Assembly: GCA_021768705.1 (NCBI GenBank)
Contig: JAETUG010000008.1
Span: forward strand, 28,636-92,635
DNA length: 64,000 bases
DNA from: Bacillota bacterium
Lineage (GTDB): Bacteria; Bacillota; Clostridia; Lachnospirales; Anaerotignaceae
Reading direction: 5' to 3'
The position numbers and the translations under genes were made by a program. This document shows, piece by piece, positions 1 to 7,771 of the stretch (position 1 is its first letter; each line of letters starts with the position of its first letter). The notes below the pieces were generated by a model. The model saw only the letters and a program-made list of their open reading frames with translations. It was not told the origin of the DNA and ran no database searches.

Positions 1-306
1 TTTATCAATGCCGTAGTGACCGTAGGCATTGCTTACGGCGAAAGCATCGACCATGCCATCGCAGTACTGAAGGATGAAATGGCGAAAACAGCAGATATGG
101 AAGAGCTGCTGGAAACCCCTACCGTGGCAGGTGTCATTGGCTTGGATGATTCCGCAGTCACCATCAAGATCGTTGCAAAATGTAAAGTCAAAACAAACCT
201 CGGCGTGGAAGCAGAACTGCGCCGTCGTATCAAAAACCGCTTCGACGCAGAGGGCATCGAAATTCCTTTCCCTCAGCAGGTCGTTCATCTGGTAAAGGAG
301 GCATGA
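1..306 (+). CDS. MscS-type mechanosensitive channel, C-terminal fragment
   Basis: This is the 3' end of a gene that begins before the window; the frame is open from base 1. The visible 101 residues match the cytoplasmic C-terminal part of small-conductance mechanosensitive channels: a VGIAYGESIDHA strand, an acidic helix, and a terminal RRRIKNRFDAEGIEIPFPQ segment that is characteristic of the MscS alpha-beta domain and its portal. The membrane segments lie upstream and cannot be seen. Such channels release solutes on hypo-osmotic shock. The next gene starts 3 bases after the stop, so the two are probably co-transcribed. The GTG at base 16 is internal to the frame and is not taken as a start. 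Confidence 0.85.
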   Translation, partial: FINAVVTVGIAYGESIDHAIAVLKDEMAKTADMEELLETPTVAGVIGLDDSAVTIKIVAKCKVKTNLGVEAELRRRIKNRFDAEGIEIPFPQQVVHLVKEA

Positions 307-309
307 TCT

Positions 310-495
310 ATGGATTTTTCCGTTGGAGATATCGTACAAATGAAAAAAAGTCACCCTTGCGGCTCTGCCCAGTGGGAGATTTTGAGAACAGGCATTGATT
401 TTCGCATCAAATGCTGCGGCTGTGGGCATATGGTTATGCTGCCCAGGGTAAAGTTCGAGAAAAACGTGAAAAAAATCATCCAGAAAGGGGAATAA
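310..495 (+). CDS. DUF951 family small zinc-ribbon-like protein
   Basis: A 61-residue protein that opens MDFSVGDIVQMKKSHPCGS and carries cysteines as HPCG...IKCCGCGH followed by MVMLPR, which is the DUF951 pattern. DUF951 proteins are short, conserved across Firmicutes and of unknown function; the paired Cys/His residues suggest metal binding, and a nucleic-acid role is only a guess. It directly follows the MscS gene, and this mscS-DUF951 pairing is common in Firmicutes genomes as I recall them. A GGAGGCATGATCT sequence supplies the ribosome-binding site. Confidence 0.85.
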   Translation: MDFSVGDIVQMKKSHPCGSAQWEILRTGIDFRIKCCGCGHMVMLPRVKFEKNVKKIIQKGE

Positions 496-500
496 GACCA

Positions 501-544
501 CAGGGCTCTGCCCCGAACCCCGCCAACTTTTTGAAAAAAGTTGG
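501..544. repeat. Palindromic intergenic element with 10-bp stem
   Basis: Just past the DUF951 stop lie GGGC-TCT-GCCC and then a perfect 10-bp inverted repeat, CCAACTTTTT (523-532) against AAAAAGTTGG (535-544), with a 2-base loop. It looks like one copy of a dispersed clostridial intergenic repeat of the GGGGCTCTGCCCC-CCAACTTTTT type. It may also help terminate the upstream transcript. I see no second copy of the same sequence in this window. Confidence 0.5.
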
Positions 545-561
545 ATCAAAAACTTTTATAC

Positions 562-653
562 AAAAACGGCACCTTTTTAGAGGAGTCCCTATAAGAAGAC
601 AAAAAATTGAAATAATGTTTTCTTAAGCCGCCACTACATTAGGTGCCGTTTTT
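562..653. repeat. 92-bp element bounded by 13-bp inverted repeats
   Basis: AAAAACGGCACCT at 562-574 is exactly inverted at 641-653 (AGGTGCCGTTTTT), enclosing 66 bases without a gene. It sits between the convergent DUF951 and P-type ATPase genes. With A/T runs on the outside it could act as a large-loop bidirectional terminator, or it could be a small non-autonomous inverted-repeat element. No target-site duplication is evident. Confidence 0.45.
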
Positions 654-687
654 CTTTGCTAATATTTTTCATTTCTGCCCTGAGGTT

Positions 688-2826
688 TTAATCCTTCTTT
701 CGCATGGCGTTCAAAATCGCCAATACGCATACGCCTACATCGGCAAATACCGCCATCCACATGGTAGCAATACCGGGGACGGACAAAATCAACACAATGA
801 TCTTGAAGCCCAGCGCAAAGGCGATATTCTGATTGACGATCTTCCGTGTATTCTTGGCAATTTTGATACCCACCGCCAACTTGCCAATATCATCATCCAT
901 CAGCACCACATCCGCCGCTTCAATGGCCGCATCGGAACCGATACCGCCCATAGCAACGCCCAAGTCCGCTCCTGCTAAAACGGGTGCATCATTGATACCG
1001 TCACCGACGAAAGCCGTCTTGCCTTCGCCATTGCCCTTCAATTTTTCCATCCATTCCACTTTATTTTCCGGCAGCAATTCGCTGTAGACCCCGTCCAGCC
1101 GCAGTTCCTTTGCCACGGCTTCCGCTGTTTCCTTTCGGTCGCCGGTCAGCATGACCATCTCTTTCACGCCCTGTTTCCGCAAAGCTCCCAGAGATTCGGC
1201 AATATTTTCTTTCAGGGTATCTGCCACAAGGATATGCCCCAGGAACTTGCCCCCCTTCGCCACATAGACCACTGTGCCGATGCCGTTGGCTTTTGTATAA
1301 GGGATATGTTCCCGTTCCATCAGACGGCTGTTCCCCAACAGGACGGTTTCTCCCTCCAACTCATAGGAAATGCCATAGCCGCCCAATTCCTGATACTGCT
1401 CCGCAGCAGGCAGCTCTCCTGTATAGCTTTCCACGATGGCCTTTGCAATGGGGTGATTGCTCATGGCTTCACCGATGGCTGCCAAACGCAGCACATCTCC
1501 TGCCACCTCTGTCACAGAAAACTTGCCCTTCGTCAGCGTACCGGTCTTGTCAAAAACCACTTTTTCCAGATGACAAAGCGTATCCATATCTCCGCCGCCT
1601 TTGACGAGGATACCCCGTTTCGATGCCGCACCGATGCCTGCAAAATAGCTCAAAGGTACAGACAATACCAATGCACAGGGGCAGGAAACCACCAGAAATA
1701 CCAATGCCCGTCCAAACCACAGGGAAAAGGCACCAACGCCCAGCACAGGGGGAAGAACCGCTACCAATACCGCCAGCAAAACTACTACAGGGGTATAGAT
1801 TCTGGCAAAACGGGTGATGAAGCGTTCCGTTTTGGATTTTTTCCCGGCGGCATTCTCCACCATCTCCAAAATCTTCATCACTGTGGATTCGCTAAAGGGC
1901 TTTTCTACCCGAATCTGCAAGGTGCCATCCATATTGATACAGCCGCTGAGAACCCGTTCCCCCACTTCCGCATTTCTGGGGAGAGATTCTCCTGTCAAGG
2001 CTGCCGTATCCAGCATGGCATGCCCTTCTTCGATGATGCCGTCCAGAGGAATACGTTCCCCGGCTTTTACCAGGATACAATCCCCAATCCGAACCGTTTC
2101 GGGAGAGACTTCCTTGGTTTCTCCCTCCGCCACCAAACGGGCAAAATCGGGGCGGATATCCAATAATGCCGTAATGGATTTTCTGGAATGGGCCACAGCA
2201 TAGTCCTGAAAGGCTTCCCCCACCTGATAGAACAGCATGACGAAAACAGCTTCTGCCATTTCGCCAATGGCAAGGGCACCGATGGTGGAAAGGGACATCA
2301 GGAAGTTTTCATCAAAGACCTGCCCACGGACGATGTTCTTTCCTGCCCGCAGCAGCACATCATAGCCAAAAATCAGATAGGCCGCCAAAAACAGCGGCGC
2401 ACCGGCGACGCCTTTCCTCAAAAAAACAGCACACAAAAACAACAGCAGTCCCAAGCCGAACCGTAGGAAAAATTTCTTGTCAAAGACTGCTTCCTCTCCA
2501 TGCTCGTGGTCGTGTCCGCAGCCACAAGAATCATGACCTTCTTCCTGCGCATGACAGCAACAGCTATCCCCACATGCCGCCCCTGCAGAGGGCTTTTCCT
2601 GGCGGAATGCCACCTCCACATCCGGCTCAAATGTATGAACTGTTTTTTTGATGGTCTCCTGCATCTTCTCTAAGGGAACATCTTTTTTCAGCTTCAGGGT
2701 CATTTCCTGCCGCATCAAATTGATGGAAACCTCCTCCGTTTCCGCCAGCTTGGAAAGAACATCCTCTATCTTGCCTGCACAATTGGCGCAGGTCAGCCCC
2801 TTTAAATATACCTTCATTTCAGACAT
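688..2826 (-). CDS. Heavy-metal-translocating P1B-type ATPase (Zn/Cd/Pb type)
   Basis: A 712-residue metal-exporting ATPase of the ZntA/CadA group. It has an N-terminal HMA domain with GLTCANCAG (Cys13, Cys16), then a Cys/His-rich linker around residues 80-110 with CCCH, CGCGHDHEHGEE motifs. Membrane helices follow, with the TGES actuator motif, the transmembrane SCPCAL metal site, the DKTGTLT phosphorylation site and GDGINDAP. The CPC motif and His-rich linker favour Zn2+/Cd2+ over copper. The start is the ATG at 2826, which sits 6 bases after AGAGGTG; the GTG at 2835 overlaps that site. It follows an arsR-type regulator on the same strand, with a palindromic operator in the gap, so expression is probably metal-induced. 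Confidence 0.93.
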   Translation of the reverse strand: MSEMKVYLKGLTCANCAGKIEDVLSKLAETEEVSINLMRQEMTLKLKKDVPLEKMQETIKKTVHTFEPDVEVAFRQEKPSAGAACGDSCCCHAQEEGHDSCGCGHDHEHGEEAVFDKKFFLRFGLGLLLFLCAVFLRKGVAGAPLFLAAYLIFGYDVLLRAGKNIVRGQVFDENFLMSLSTIGALAIGEMAEAVFVMLFYQVGEAFQDYAVAHSRKSITALLDIRPDFARLVAEGETKEVSPETVRIGDCILVKAGERIPLDGIIEEGHAMLDTAALTGESLPRNAEVGERVLSGCINMDGTLQIRVEKPFSESTVMKILEMVENAAGKKSKTERFITRFARIYTPVVVLLAVLVAVLPPVLGVGAFSLWFGRALVFLVVSCPCALVLSVPLSYFAGIGAASKRGILVKGGGDMDTLCHLEKVVFDKTGTLTKGKFSVTEVAGDVLRLAAIGEAMSNHPIAKAIVESYTGELPAAEQYQELGGYGISYELEGETVLLGNSRLMEREHIPYTKANGIGTVVYVAKGGKFLGHILVADTLKENIAESLGALRKQGVKEMVMLTGDRKETAEAVAKELRLDGVYSELLPENKVEWMEKLKGNGEGKTAFVGDGINDAPVLAGADLGVAMGGIGSDAAIEAADVVLMDDDIGKLAVGIKIAKNTRKIVNQNIAFALGFKIIVLILSVPGIATMWMAVFADVGVCVLAILNAMRKKD

Positions 2827-2853
2827 TTGGTTCACCTCTTCTTATTTGTTCGC

Positions 2854-2869
2854 ATGAACAACCGTTCAT
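2854..2869. promoter_or_regulatory. ArsR/SmtB-type operator before the metal ATPase
   Basis: A perfect inverted repeat, ATGAAC-AACC-GTTCAT, lies 28 bases upstream of the ATPase start. On the minus strand the flanking sequence reads ATATATGAAC, which is also found in the arsR promoter. A weak TTTACA (2891-2896) N18 TATATG (2867-2872) promoter would overlap it. Inference: it lets the adjacent ArsR protein repress the ATPase separately from the arsR promoter. Confidence 0.7.
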
Positions 2870-2885
2870 ATATTGATTGAAAAGT

Positions 2886-2912
2886 TAGGCTGTAAATGGT
2901 ATATACAGCCTA
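2886..2912 (-). other. Hairpin between arsR and the metal ATPase
   Basis: TAGGCTGTA (2886-2894) is exactly inverted at 2904-2912 around a 9-base loop, just past the arsR stop. The minus strand has only a weak T-run (AACTTTTC) after it, so it could be a leaky terminator that lowers readthrough into the ATPase gene. Confidence 0.5.
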
Positions 2913-2920
2913 GTGATTTC

Positions 2921-3265
2921 TTATTCATGATATCCACGTTTGTGGCGAATATGAGTCATGCCCTGTTCCAAAACCATGCGGACATGTTCATCATCCAAAG
3001 AATAGAACACCGTCTTTCCCTCCTTGCGATATTTCACAAGGTCATTCTGCCGCAGGACACGCAGCTGATGGGAAACAGCAGACTGGCTCATTTCCAATGC
3101 CTCTGCCAATTCGCCCACATTCCGCTCCCCTTCCAGCAAAATCTGCAGGATGCAGATACGGGTGCCATCGCCAAAAATCTTGAAAAATTCTGCCAACTCC
3201 TGAATGAACTCCTTCTGCAGTTCCTTTTCCATATCAAATTCTTCCTGCATCTGGGGTTCCTTCAT
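2921..3265 (-). CDS. ArsR/SmtB-family metal-sensing repressor (zinc-type alpha-5 site)
   Basis: A winged-helix regulator of the ArsR/SmtB family, with the recognition helix in EALEMSQSAVSHQLRVLR and the wing in KYRKEGKTVFYSL. The last helix contains D-x-H-x10-H-x2-H (DEHVRMVLEQGMTHIRH), the exact spacing of the alpha-5 zinc site known from CzrA and SmtB. The alpha-3 ELCVCDL metal motif of CadC/ArsR is absent. This points to Zn(II) or Co(II) sensing. The start is uncertain. The ATG at 3286 would lie only about 10 bases from the predicted transcription start and has no ribosome-binding site, so I prefer the ATG at 3265 (after GAAAGGA); the ATG at 3250 is also possible. It precedes the efflux ATPase. 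Confidence 0.88.
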   Translation of the reverse strand: MKEPQMQEEFDMEKELQKEFIQELAEFFKIFGDGTRICILQILLEGERNVGELAEALEMSQSAVSHQLRVLRQNDLVKYRKEGKTVFYSLDDEHVRMVLEQGMTHIRHKRGYHE

Positions 3266-3290
3266 CAGCTTTGTTTCCTTTCTCATATAA

Positions 3291-3331
3291 ATATCTGTTC
3301 ATATATTAACATATTATGCTTACACTGTCAA
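3291..3331 (-). promoter_or_regulatory. arsR promoter with overlapping operator
   Basis: On the minus strand TTGACA (3326-3331), a 17-base spacer and TAATAT (3303-3308) form a strong sigma-A promoter. An imperfect inverted repeat, AATATGTTaatataTGAACAgATAT (3291-3315), covers the -10 and the start region and shares ATATATGAAC with the ATPase operator. The -35 overlaps the stop codon of the LysR gene. The arrangement fits autorepression by the ArsR protein. Confidence 0.7.
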
Positions 3332-4233
3332 TCCTCTTTATTTGGAAAGTCGATCAATTCAATGAACCCCTTCAGGGCATGGGACATAGCAACGTTTTTC
3401 AGGCGCACCATGCCAATACTGCGTTTGGGTACCGGCGGATCTACCGGTATTTCATACAGGTGTTTGCTGCTCAATTCCTTCTGGGTAAATTCCTTGATCA
3501 CATAAGTCAGACCCAGATTGATCTCCGCAAAGCTGACCAGCAGATCGCTGCTGCCCAGTTCCAGAATGGGATTCAGCACCACGCCGTTTTCCTCCGCATA
3601 GCGGTCGATATAGCGGCGGGAATTGCTGAGATCTTCCAGCAGCAGCAGGGGATATTTCGGCAGATCCTTCACCTGCATCCCCATTTCCGCCAACATACGA
3701 TATCTTTCCCCGCCCACCAATACATCATGGATCTCGATGCAGGGGGTCACCTCTAAATCTTCATCCTCCGCGATAGGCAAATTGATGAAACAGACATCTA
3801 CGCTGCCGTTCCGCAGCAGACGCAGGGATTCATAGGTAGTCTTATTGGTGACCTTGATATTGATATCGGGGTAGAGCTTATGGTACTGCTCCAAATAATG
3901 CAGCAGAAAATTGGCAATAACCGTATCGCTGGCGCCAATCTTCAGCTCGCCCATTTCCATGTGAACCATCTGATAATATTTTTCCTCCGCCGCCTGAATC
4001 AGCCCCAAGGCCTGTTCCAGATAAGTATAAAGGAGCTTGCCTTCCGCCGTAGGGTATACGCCCTTAGCGGTACGCACCAGAAGGGGACTGCCCATGCGGT
4101 CCTCCAGCTGACGGATGGACATGCTGACCGCAGGCTGCGAAATATACAATTCCCTCGCTGCGGCGGACATATTGCCCGTGCGGACAACGGCACAAAAAAT
4201 GCGATAAAGATCTAAAGAAATATCAACTTTCAT
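3328..4233 (-). CDS. LysR-family transcriptional regulator
   Basis: A 301-residue LTTR. The N-terminal winged helix-turn-helix (residues 1-60) contains FCAVVRTGNMSAAARELY and SQPAVSMSIRQLEDRMG, and the rest is the two-lobed effector-binding domain starting at GELKIGASDTV. The ATG at 4233 is chosen because AAAGGTG lies 6 bases before it; the GTG at 4242 overlaps that site. LysR regulators commonly control a divergent neighbour, but here both flanking genes are on the same strand, so the target is unknown. The closest well-known relatives in sequence feel are the CysL/CbbR-like group; that is only an impression. Confidence 0.9.
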   Translation of the reverse strand: MKVDISLDLYRIFCAVVRTGNMSAAARELYISQPAVSMSIRQLEDRMGSPLLVRTAKGVYPTAEGKLLYTYLEQALGLIQAAEEKYYQMVHMEMGELKIGASDTVIANFLLHYLEQYHKLYPDINIKVTNKTTYESLRLLRNGSVDVCFINLPIAEDEDLEVTPCIEIHDVLVGGERYRMLAEMGMQVKDLPKYPLLLLEDLSNSRRYIDRYAEENGVVLNPILELGSSDLLVSFAEINLGLTYVIKEFTQKELSSKHLYEIPVDPPVPKRSIGMVRLKNVAMSHALKGFIELIDFPNKED

Positions 4234-4335
4234 ATCTGTCACCTTTTTCTTTTGTTTTCTTTATTATACAAAAATCAAAACCCCCTCGCAAGAATGATAA
4301 GAAAAAATGATAGCTGAAATTTTTTCAAAATTCTT

Positions 4336-6978
4336 TTATTTTTTCTCCATCCGTTTTTCCAATCGGCGATCCTTCAACTTTTCCAGCTCCACTACGGGCA
4401 AAGGCACCAAAGCCAATGCTGCCACGATCAGCCATTCTATTCCATTCAAAGGGCATACCTTAAATATTGCCGCCAAAGGTTCCACCATGATGACCCCTGC
4501 CTGCAGGACACAGCCGATGAAAAAGGCACCCAGAAGGACAGGATTGCTGCCAAGGGAAATATGAAACAGAGAATGTTCTGTCCGCATATTGAAAGCGTGT
4601 ACCAGCTGAGAAAGAGAAAGCACCGCAAAGGCCATGGTGCGCCCAATGGTATAAGTTTTCTCTTCATCGAAATAAATATGCCCGATGCCAAAAGCCAAAA
4701 GTGCCAGCATACCGATCATCATCCCCTCCAAGGCAATGCGGCTACCCATGCCGCCGCTGAACAAAGAGGATTCCCGTCGGGGCGGTCGTTCCATGATATC
4801 CCCATCGGCGGGGTCTACCCCCAAGGCAATGGCAGGCAGGGAATCCGTCACCAGATTGACCCAAAGCAGCTGAATGGGCAAGAGAGGCGTTGCCCAGCCG
4901 AAGCACATGGCTGCAAAAATGGTAATGATCTCCCCAATATTACTGGAAAGCAGAAAATGCACCGCCTTGCGGATATTATCATAAATGCTGCGGCCTTCCC
5001 GTACCGCTTCCACGATGGTCGCAAAATTATCATCCATCAAGACCATATCCGCTGCGCCCTTTGCCACTTCCGTGCCGTTTTTCCCCATAGCACATCCAAT
5101 ATCTGCCGCTTTCAGAGCAGGAGCATCGTTGACCCCATCCCCTGTCATGGCGACCACCCTTCCATCCTTCTGGAAGGCTTTCACGATACGGACTTTATGC
5201 TCCGGGGAAACACGGGCAAAAACGGTACAATGCTCCGCCGCCTGTTCCAACTCTCCATCATCCATCTGCATCAATTCCTGTCCGGTAATCACACGATCGC
5301 CCTTTTGAAAAATGCCCAGTTTCGCCGCAATGGCCTGCGCTGTCAAGGCATGGTCACCGGTGATCATCACAGGGCGAATGCCCGCCTTTTTACAGATACG
5401 AACAGCCTCTGCCGCTTCCGGTCGGGGCGGATCGATCATACCCGCCATACCTGCAAAAACCAGATCCTGTTCCAAGCTTTCCGGTGTAAAAAACTGCGGT
5501 TCTTCTTCCCATTCCCGAAAGGCTACCGCAACCACTCGCAGGGCATTTGCCGCCATTTCGCCGTTTTTCAGGCGGGCTTCGCTTTTTCTCCTGCCATCAA
5601 AAGGGACCTGTCCTGCCCCATCTAGACAGCGAGTGCATTTTTCAAACAAGATATCCGGCGCACCTTTGGTAACAGAGATCCATTTGCCGCCGCTGGGATA
5701 TACTGTAGTCATCAGCTTTCGTTCCGAAGAAAACGGAATCTCTCCAATTCTTGGCATTTCCTGCCACAGTGCTTTCAGGGAAACGCCCCCTTCCTCCGCT
5801 GCTTCCGCCAGGGCTTTTTCCGTAGGTTCGCCAATGATTTTCGTCCCCTTTCGCCTGGAATCATTACATAGGGCAAAAAGAGTCAAAAGGAACCGTCGTT
5901 TTTCCTCGTTTTTTTCCAAATCCTTCCCGATTGCTGCCAATTGGGTCACTTTCATACGGTTTTGAGTCAATGTGCCCGTTTTATCGGAGCAGATGATCTC
6001 CGCCCCACCCAAAGTCTCCACCGCCGTCAGACGGCGGATGATGGTATTTTTTTGAGACATCCGCTGCATCCCAATGGCGAGAACAATCGTCACGATGGCA
6101 GGCAACCCTTCGGGGATAGCCGCCACCGCTAAACTGATGGAAGTCATAAACATATGGAAAGGCTCCTGTTTCCGCAAAATCCCCATGATAAAAATAATGC
6201 CGCAAATGACCAACGCACCGATGCCCAGCATCTTTCCCGTTTCCCCCAGTTTTTTCTGCAAAGGGGTCTCGCTGTCCTCCTGCTCCGCCAAAAGGGAAGC
6301 GATATGTCCGATCTCCGTATGCATTCCCGTTGCCGTGACCACCACTGCGCCTTTTCCTGCCAAAACGTAGCTGCCAGAAAGAACCATATTTTTTCTATCC
6401 CCCAACTGGGTCTTTTTCGGCAAAACGCCCGCTTCCTTCTCAATAGCAAGGGATTCCCCCGTGATGGCACTTTCCTCTGTTTTTAAGCCATGGTTTTCCA
6501 AAATCCGTCCATCGGCACAGATATAATCCCCGGCGGAAAGAAGCAGGATATCCCCCCGCACCACATATTCCGCAGGAATCTCCTTTTCTTCCCCATTCCG
6601 CCGCACCCTCGCCTTGGGGGCAGAAAGCTCCTTCAAGGCTTCCAATGCTTTTTCCGCCTTACTTTCCTGCAGGACCCCCAGCAGGGCATTCAGCACCACA
6701 ATGGCAATGATGATGGCAGAATCCACAAAATCCCCTTCCCCATTCCAATAGGACACCGCAAAAGAAGCCGCCGCTGCCCCAATGAGCAGCAATATCATAA
6801 AATCATTGAACTGGGCAAGAAACTGCCAGAAAAAGCCCTTCCTGCCTTCTCCCTGTTCCAGTTTGTTTTTTCCATCCGCTTCCAGCCGTTTGGCCGCTTC
6901 TCCCGGGGAAAGCCCCTTCGCTTCATCCGTCCCCAGCTGCTTTATTAGCGTCGAAAGCTGCATGCTCCACCAATCCAT
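4336..6978 (-). CDS. Cation-transporting P-type ATPase, calcium (P2A) type
   Basis: About 880 residues, a full-length P2-type ATPase. Visible motifs are AITGES (actuator), PEGLPAIVTIVLA in helix M4, CSDKTGTLTQN with the phosphorylated Asp, and MTGDGVNDAPALK. Helix M5 has SSNIGEIITIF and M6 has LWVNLVTDSLPA. These carry the Asn/Glu of M5 and the Asn-x-x-Thr-Asp of M6 that bind Ca2+ in SERCA and in bacterial LMCA1-like pumps, so Ca2+ export is the best call. The ATG at 6978 (MDWWSMQ) is preferred because GGAG lies 9 bases upstream; the in-frame ATG at 6993 has no good ribosome-binding site. It is divergent from ytaF and stands alone. Confidence 0.92.
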   Translation of the reverse strand: MDWWSMQLSTLIKQLGTDEAKGLSPGEAAKRLEADGKNKLEQGEGRKGFFWQFLAQFNDFMILLLIGAAAASFAVSYWNGEGDFVDSAIIIAIVVLNALLGVLQESKAEKALEALKELSAPKARVRRNGEEKEIPAEYVVRGDILLLSAGDYICADGRILENHGLKTEESAITGESLAIEKEAGVLPKKTQLGDRKNMVLSGSYVLAGKGAVVVTATGMHTEIGHIASLLAEQEDSETPLQKKLGETGKMLGIGALVICGIIFIMGILRKQEPFHMFMTSISLAVAAIPEGLPAIVTIVLAIGMQRMSQKNTIIRRLTAVETLGGAEIICSDKTGTLTQNRMKVTQLAAIGKDLEKNEEKRRFLLTLFALCNDSRRKGTKIIGEPTEKALAEAAEEGGVSLKALWQEMPRIGEIPFSSERKLMTTVYPSGGKWISVTKGAPDILFEKCTRCLDGAGQVPFDGRRKSEARLKNGEMAANALRVVAVAFREWEEEPQFFTPESLEQDLVFAGMAGMIDPPRPEAAEAVRICKKAGIRPVMITGDHALTAQAIAAKLGIFQKGDRVITGQELMQMDDGELEQAAEHCTVFARVSPEHKVRIVKAFQKDGRVVAMTGDGVNDAPALKAADIGCAMGKNGTEVAKGAADMVLMDDNFATIVEAVREGRSIYDNIRKAVHFLLSSNIGEIITIFAAMCFGWATPLLPIQLLWVNLVTDSLPAIALGVDPADGDIMERPPRRESSLFSGGMGSRIALEGMMIGMLALLAFGIGHIYFDEEKTYTIGRTMAFAVLSLSQLVHAFNMRTEHSLFHISLGSNPVLLGAFFIGCVLQAGVIMVEPLAAIFKVCPLNGIEWLIVAALALVPLPVVELEKLKDRRLEKRMEKK

Positions 6979-7094
6979 ATCCTCACACTCCATCTTTTGT
7001 TTTTCTGCTTGTCTTTGCTTTGGTGTGCCAAAAGATTCATCATTCTTTGTACACCGAAGGTATTAACACTGTATGCGGACAAGCGCAAAAAAAG

Positions 7095-7124
7095 ACCACC
7101 TGCATAGGATGGATAGCAGGAGGT
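7095..7124 (+). promoter_or_regulatory. Hairpin that sequesters the ytaF ribosome-binding site
   Basis: ACCACCTGC (7095-7103) can pair with GCAGGAGGT (7116-7124), giving 8 pairs and one A-A mismatch around a 12-base loop. The right arm contains the AGGAGG Shine-Dalgarno of ytaF (7118-7123). The pairing is visible in the sequence; a role in translational control is inference. Confidence 0.45.
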
Positions 7125-7131
7125 GTTCCCC

Positions 7132-7716
7132 ATGCTTTTTTCTCTGTTTCTGGCTCTTTCCCTCAGTGTGGATGCCCTGGGGATCGGTCTTTCCTATGGT
7201 TTCAGGCGCATCACCTTTTCCCCCTCCTCCCTTTTGCTTCTGACCGGGGAGACCTTCTTAATGATGGAGATTTTTTTGAAGATGGGGCAGCTGTTGGCGG
7301 TCTGTCTCCCTGCCGGGCTGGCAGAGGGAATATCCACAGGCTTTCTGCTGTTATTCGGCATCTGGCTTTGTCTGCAAGGAACGGGGCAAAAAAATAAGAA
7401 GGAGGATTCGCCCCTGCAGTCTCCTTCTCTTTGCGACAAAGATGCCTCTTCCTCCATCGAGCCAAAAGAGGCCCTCCTGCTGGGCTTTCTCCTTTCCATG
7501 GATTCCTTTGCCATCGGGGTAAGTGCCGCTGCCGGTGGAATGGATGTGGTCTTTCTGCCGTTTTTTGCCGCTCTCTTCCAAACCATTTTTCTTGCATTGG
7601 GGGCAATGGGCGGCGCAAGGCTCATGTTACGATCGGAACCAAAGGAAAGCCTATGGTCACTCCTTTCCGGCGGCATCCTCATCTGCCTTGCCATCCTTCA
7701 GTTTTTTAGCATATAA
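7132..7716 (+). CDS. ytaF: YtaF-type membrane protein (MntP-like, sporulation-associated family)
   Basis: A 194-residue polytopic membrane protein. The N-terminal SLSVDALGIGLSYGFRRI and the second-half SMDSFAIGVSAAAGG are the two related Asp-containing helices that define the MntP/YtaF superfamily, joined here by a charged, Ser-rich cytoplasmic loop around residues 85-110. MntP members export Mn2+. The YtaF branch is annotated as sporulation-associated in Bacillus, but its substrate is not established. The ATG at 7132 lies 6 bases after AGGAGGTG; the GTG at 7123 is inside that site. It is divergent from the calcium-type ATPase, so the two may share a role in divalent-cation balance (inference). 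Confidence 0.85.
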   Translation: MLFSLFLALSLSVDALGIGLSYGFRRITFSPSSLLLLTGETFLMMEIFLKMGQLLAVCLPAGLAEGISTGFLLLFGIWLCLQGTGQKNKKEDSPLQSPSLCDKDASSSIEPKEALLLGFLLSMDSFAIGVSAAAGGMDVVFLPFFAALFQTIFLALGAMGGARLMLRSEPKESLWSLLSGGILICLAILQFFSI

Positions 7717-7730
7717 AAGCCTGCATATGA

Positions 7731-7761
7731 AAAAGCGTATCCTCTAAAGGGATACGCTTTT
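7731..7761. terminator. Bidirectional terminator, ytaF / DUF1846
   Basis: AAAAGCGTATCC (7731-7742) is perfectly inverted at 7750-7761 around a 7-base loop, with T-rich flanks on both strands. It lies between the convergent ytaF and DUF1846 genes. Confidence 0.85.
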
Positions 7762-7771
7762 ATTTGACTCA

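Noticed and set aside
2833..2835. GTG start for the metal ATPase at 2835
   Set aside because: It lies inside the AGAGGTG ribosome-binding site of the ATG at 2826.
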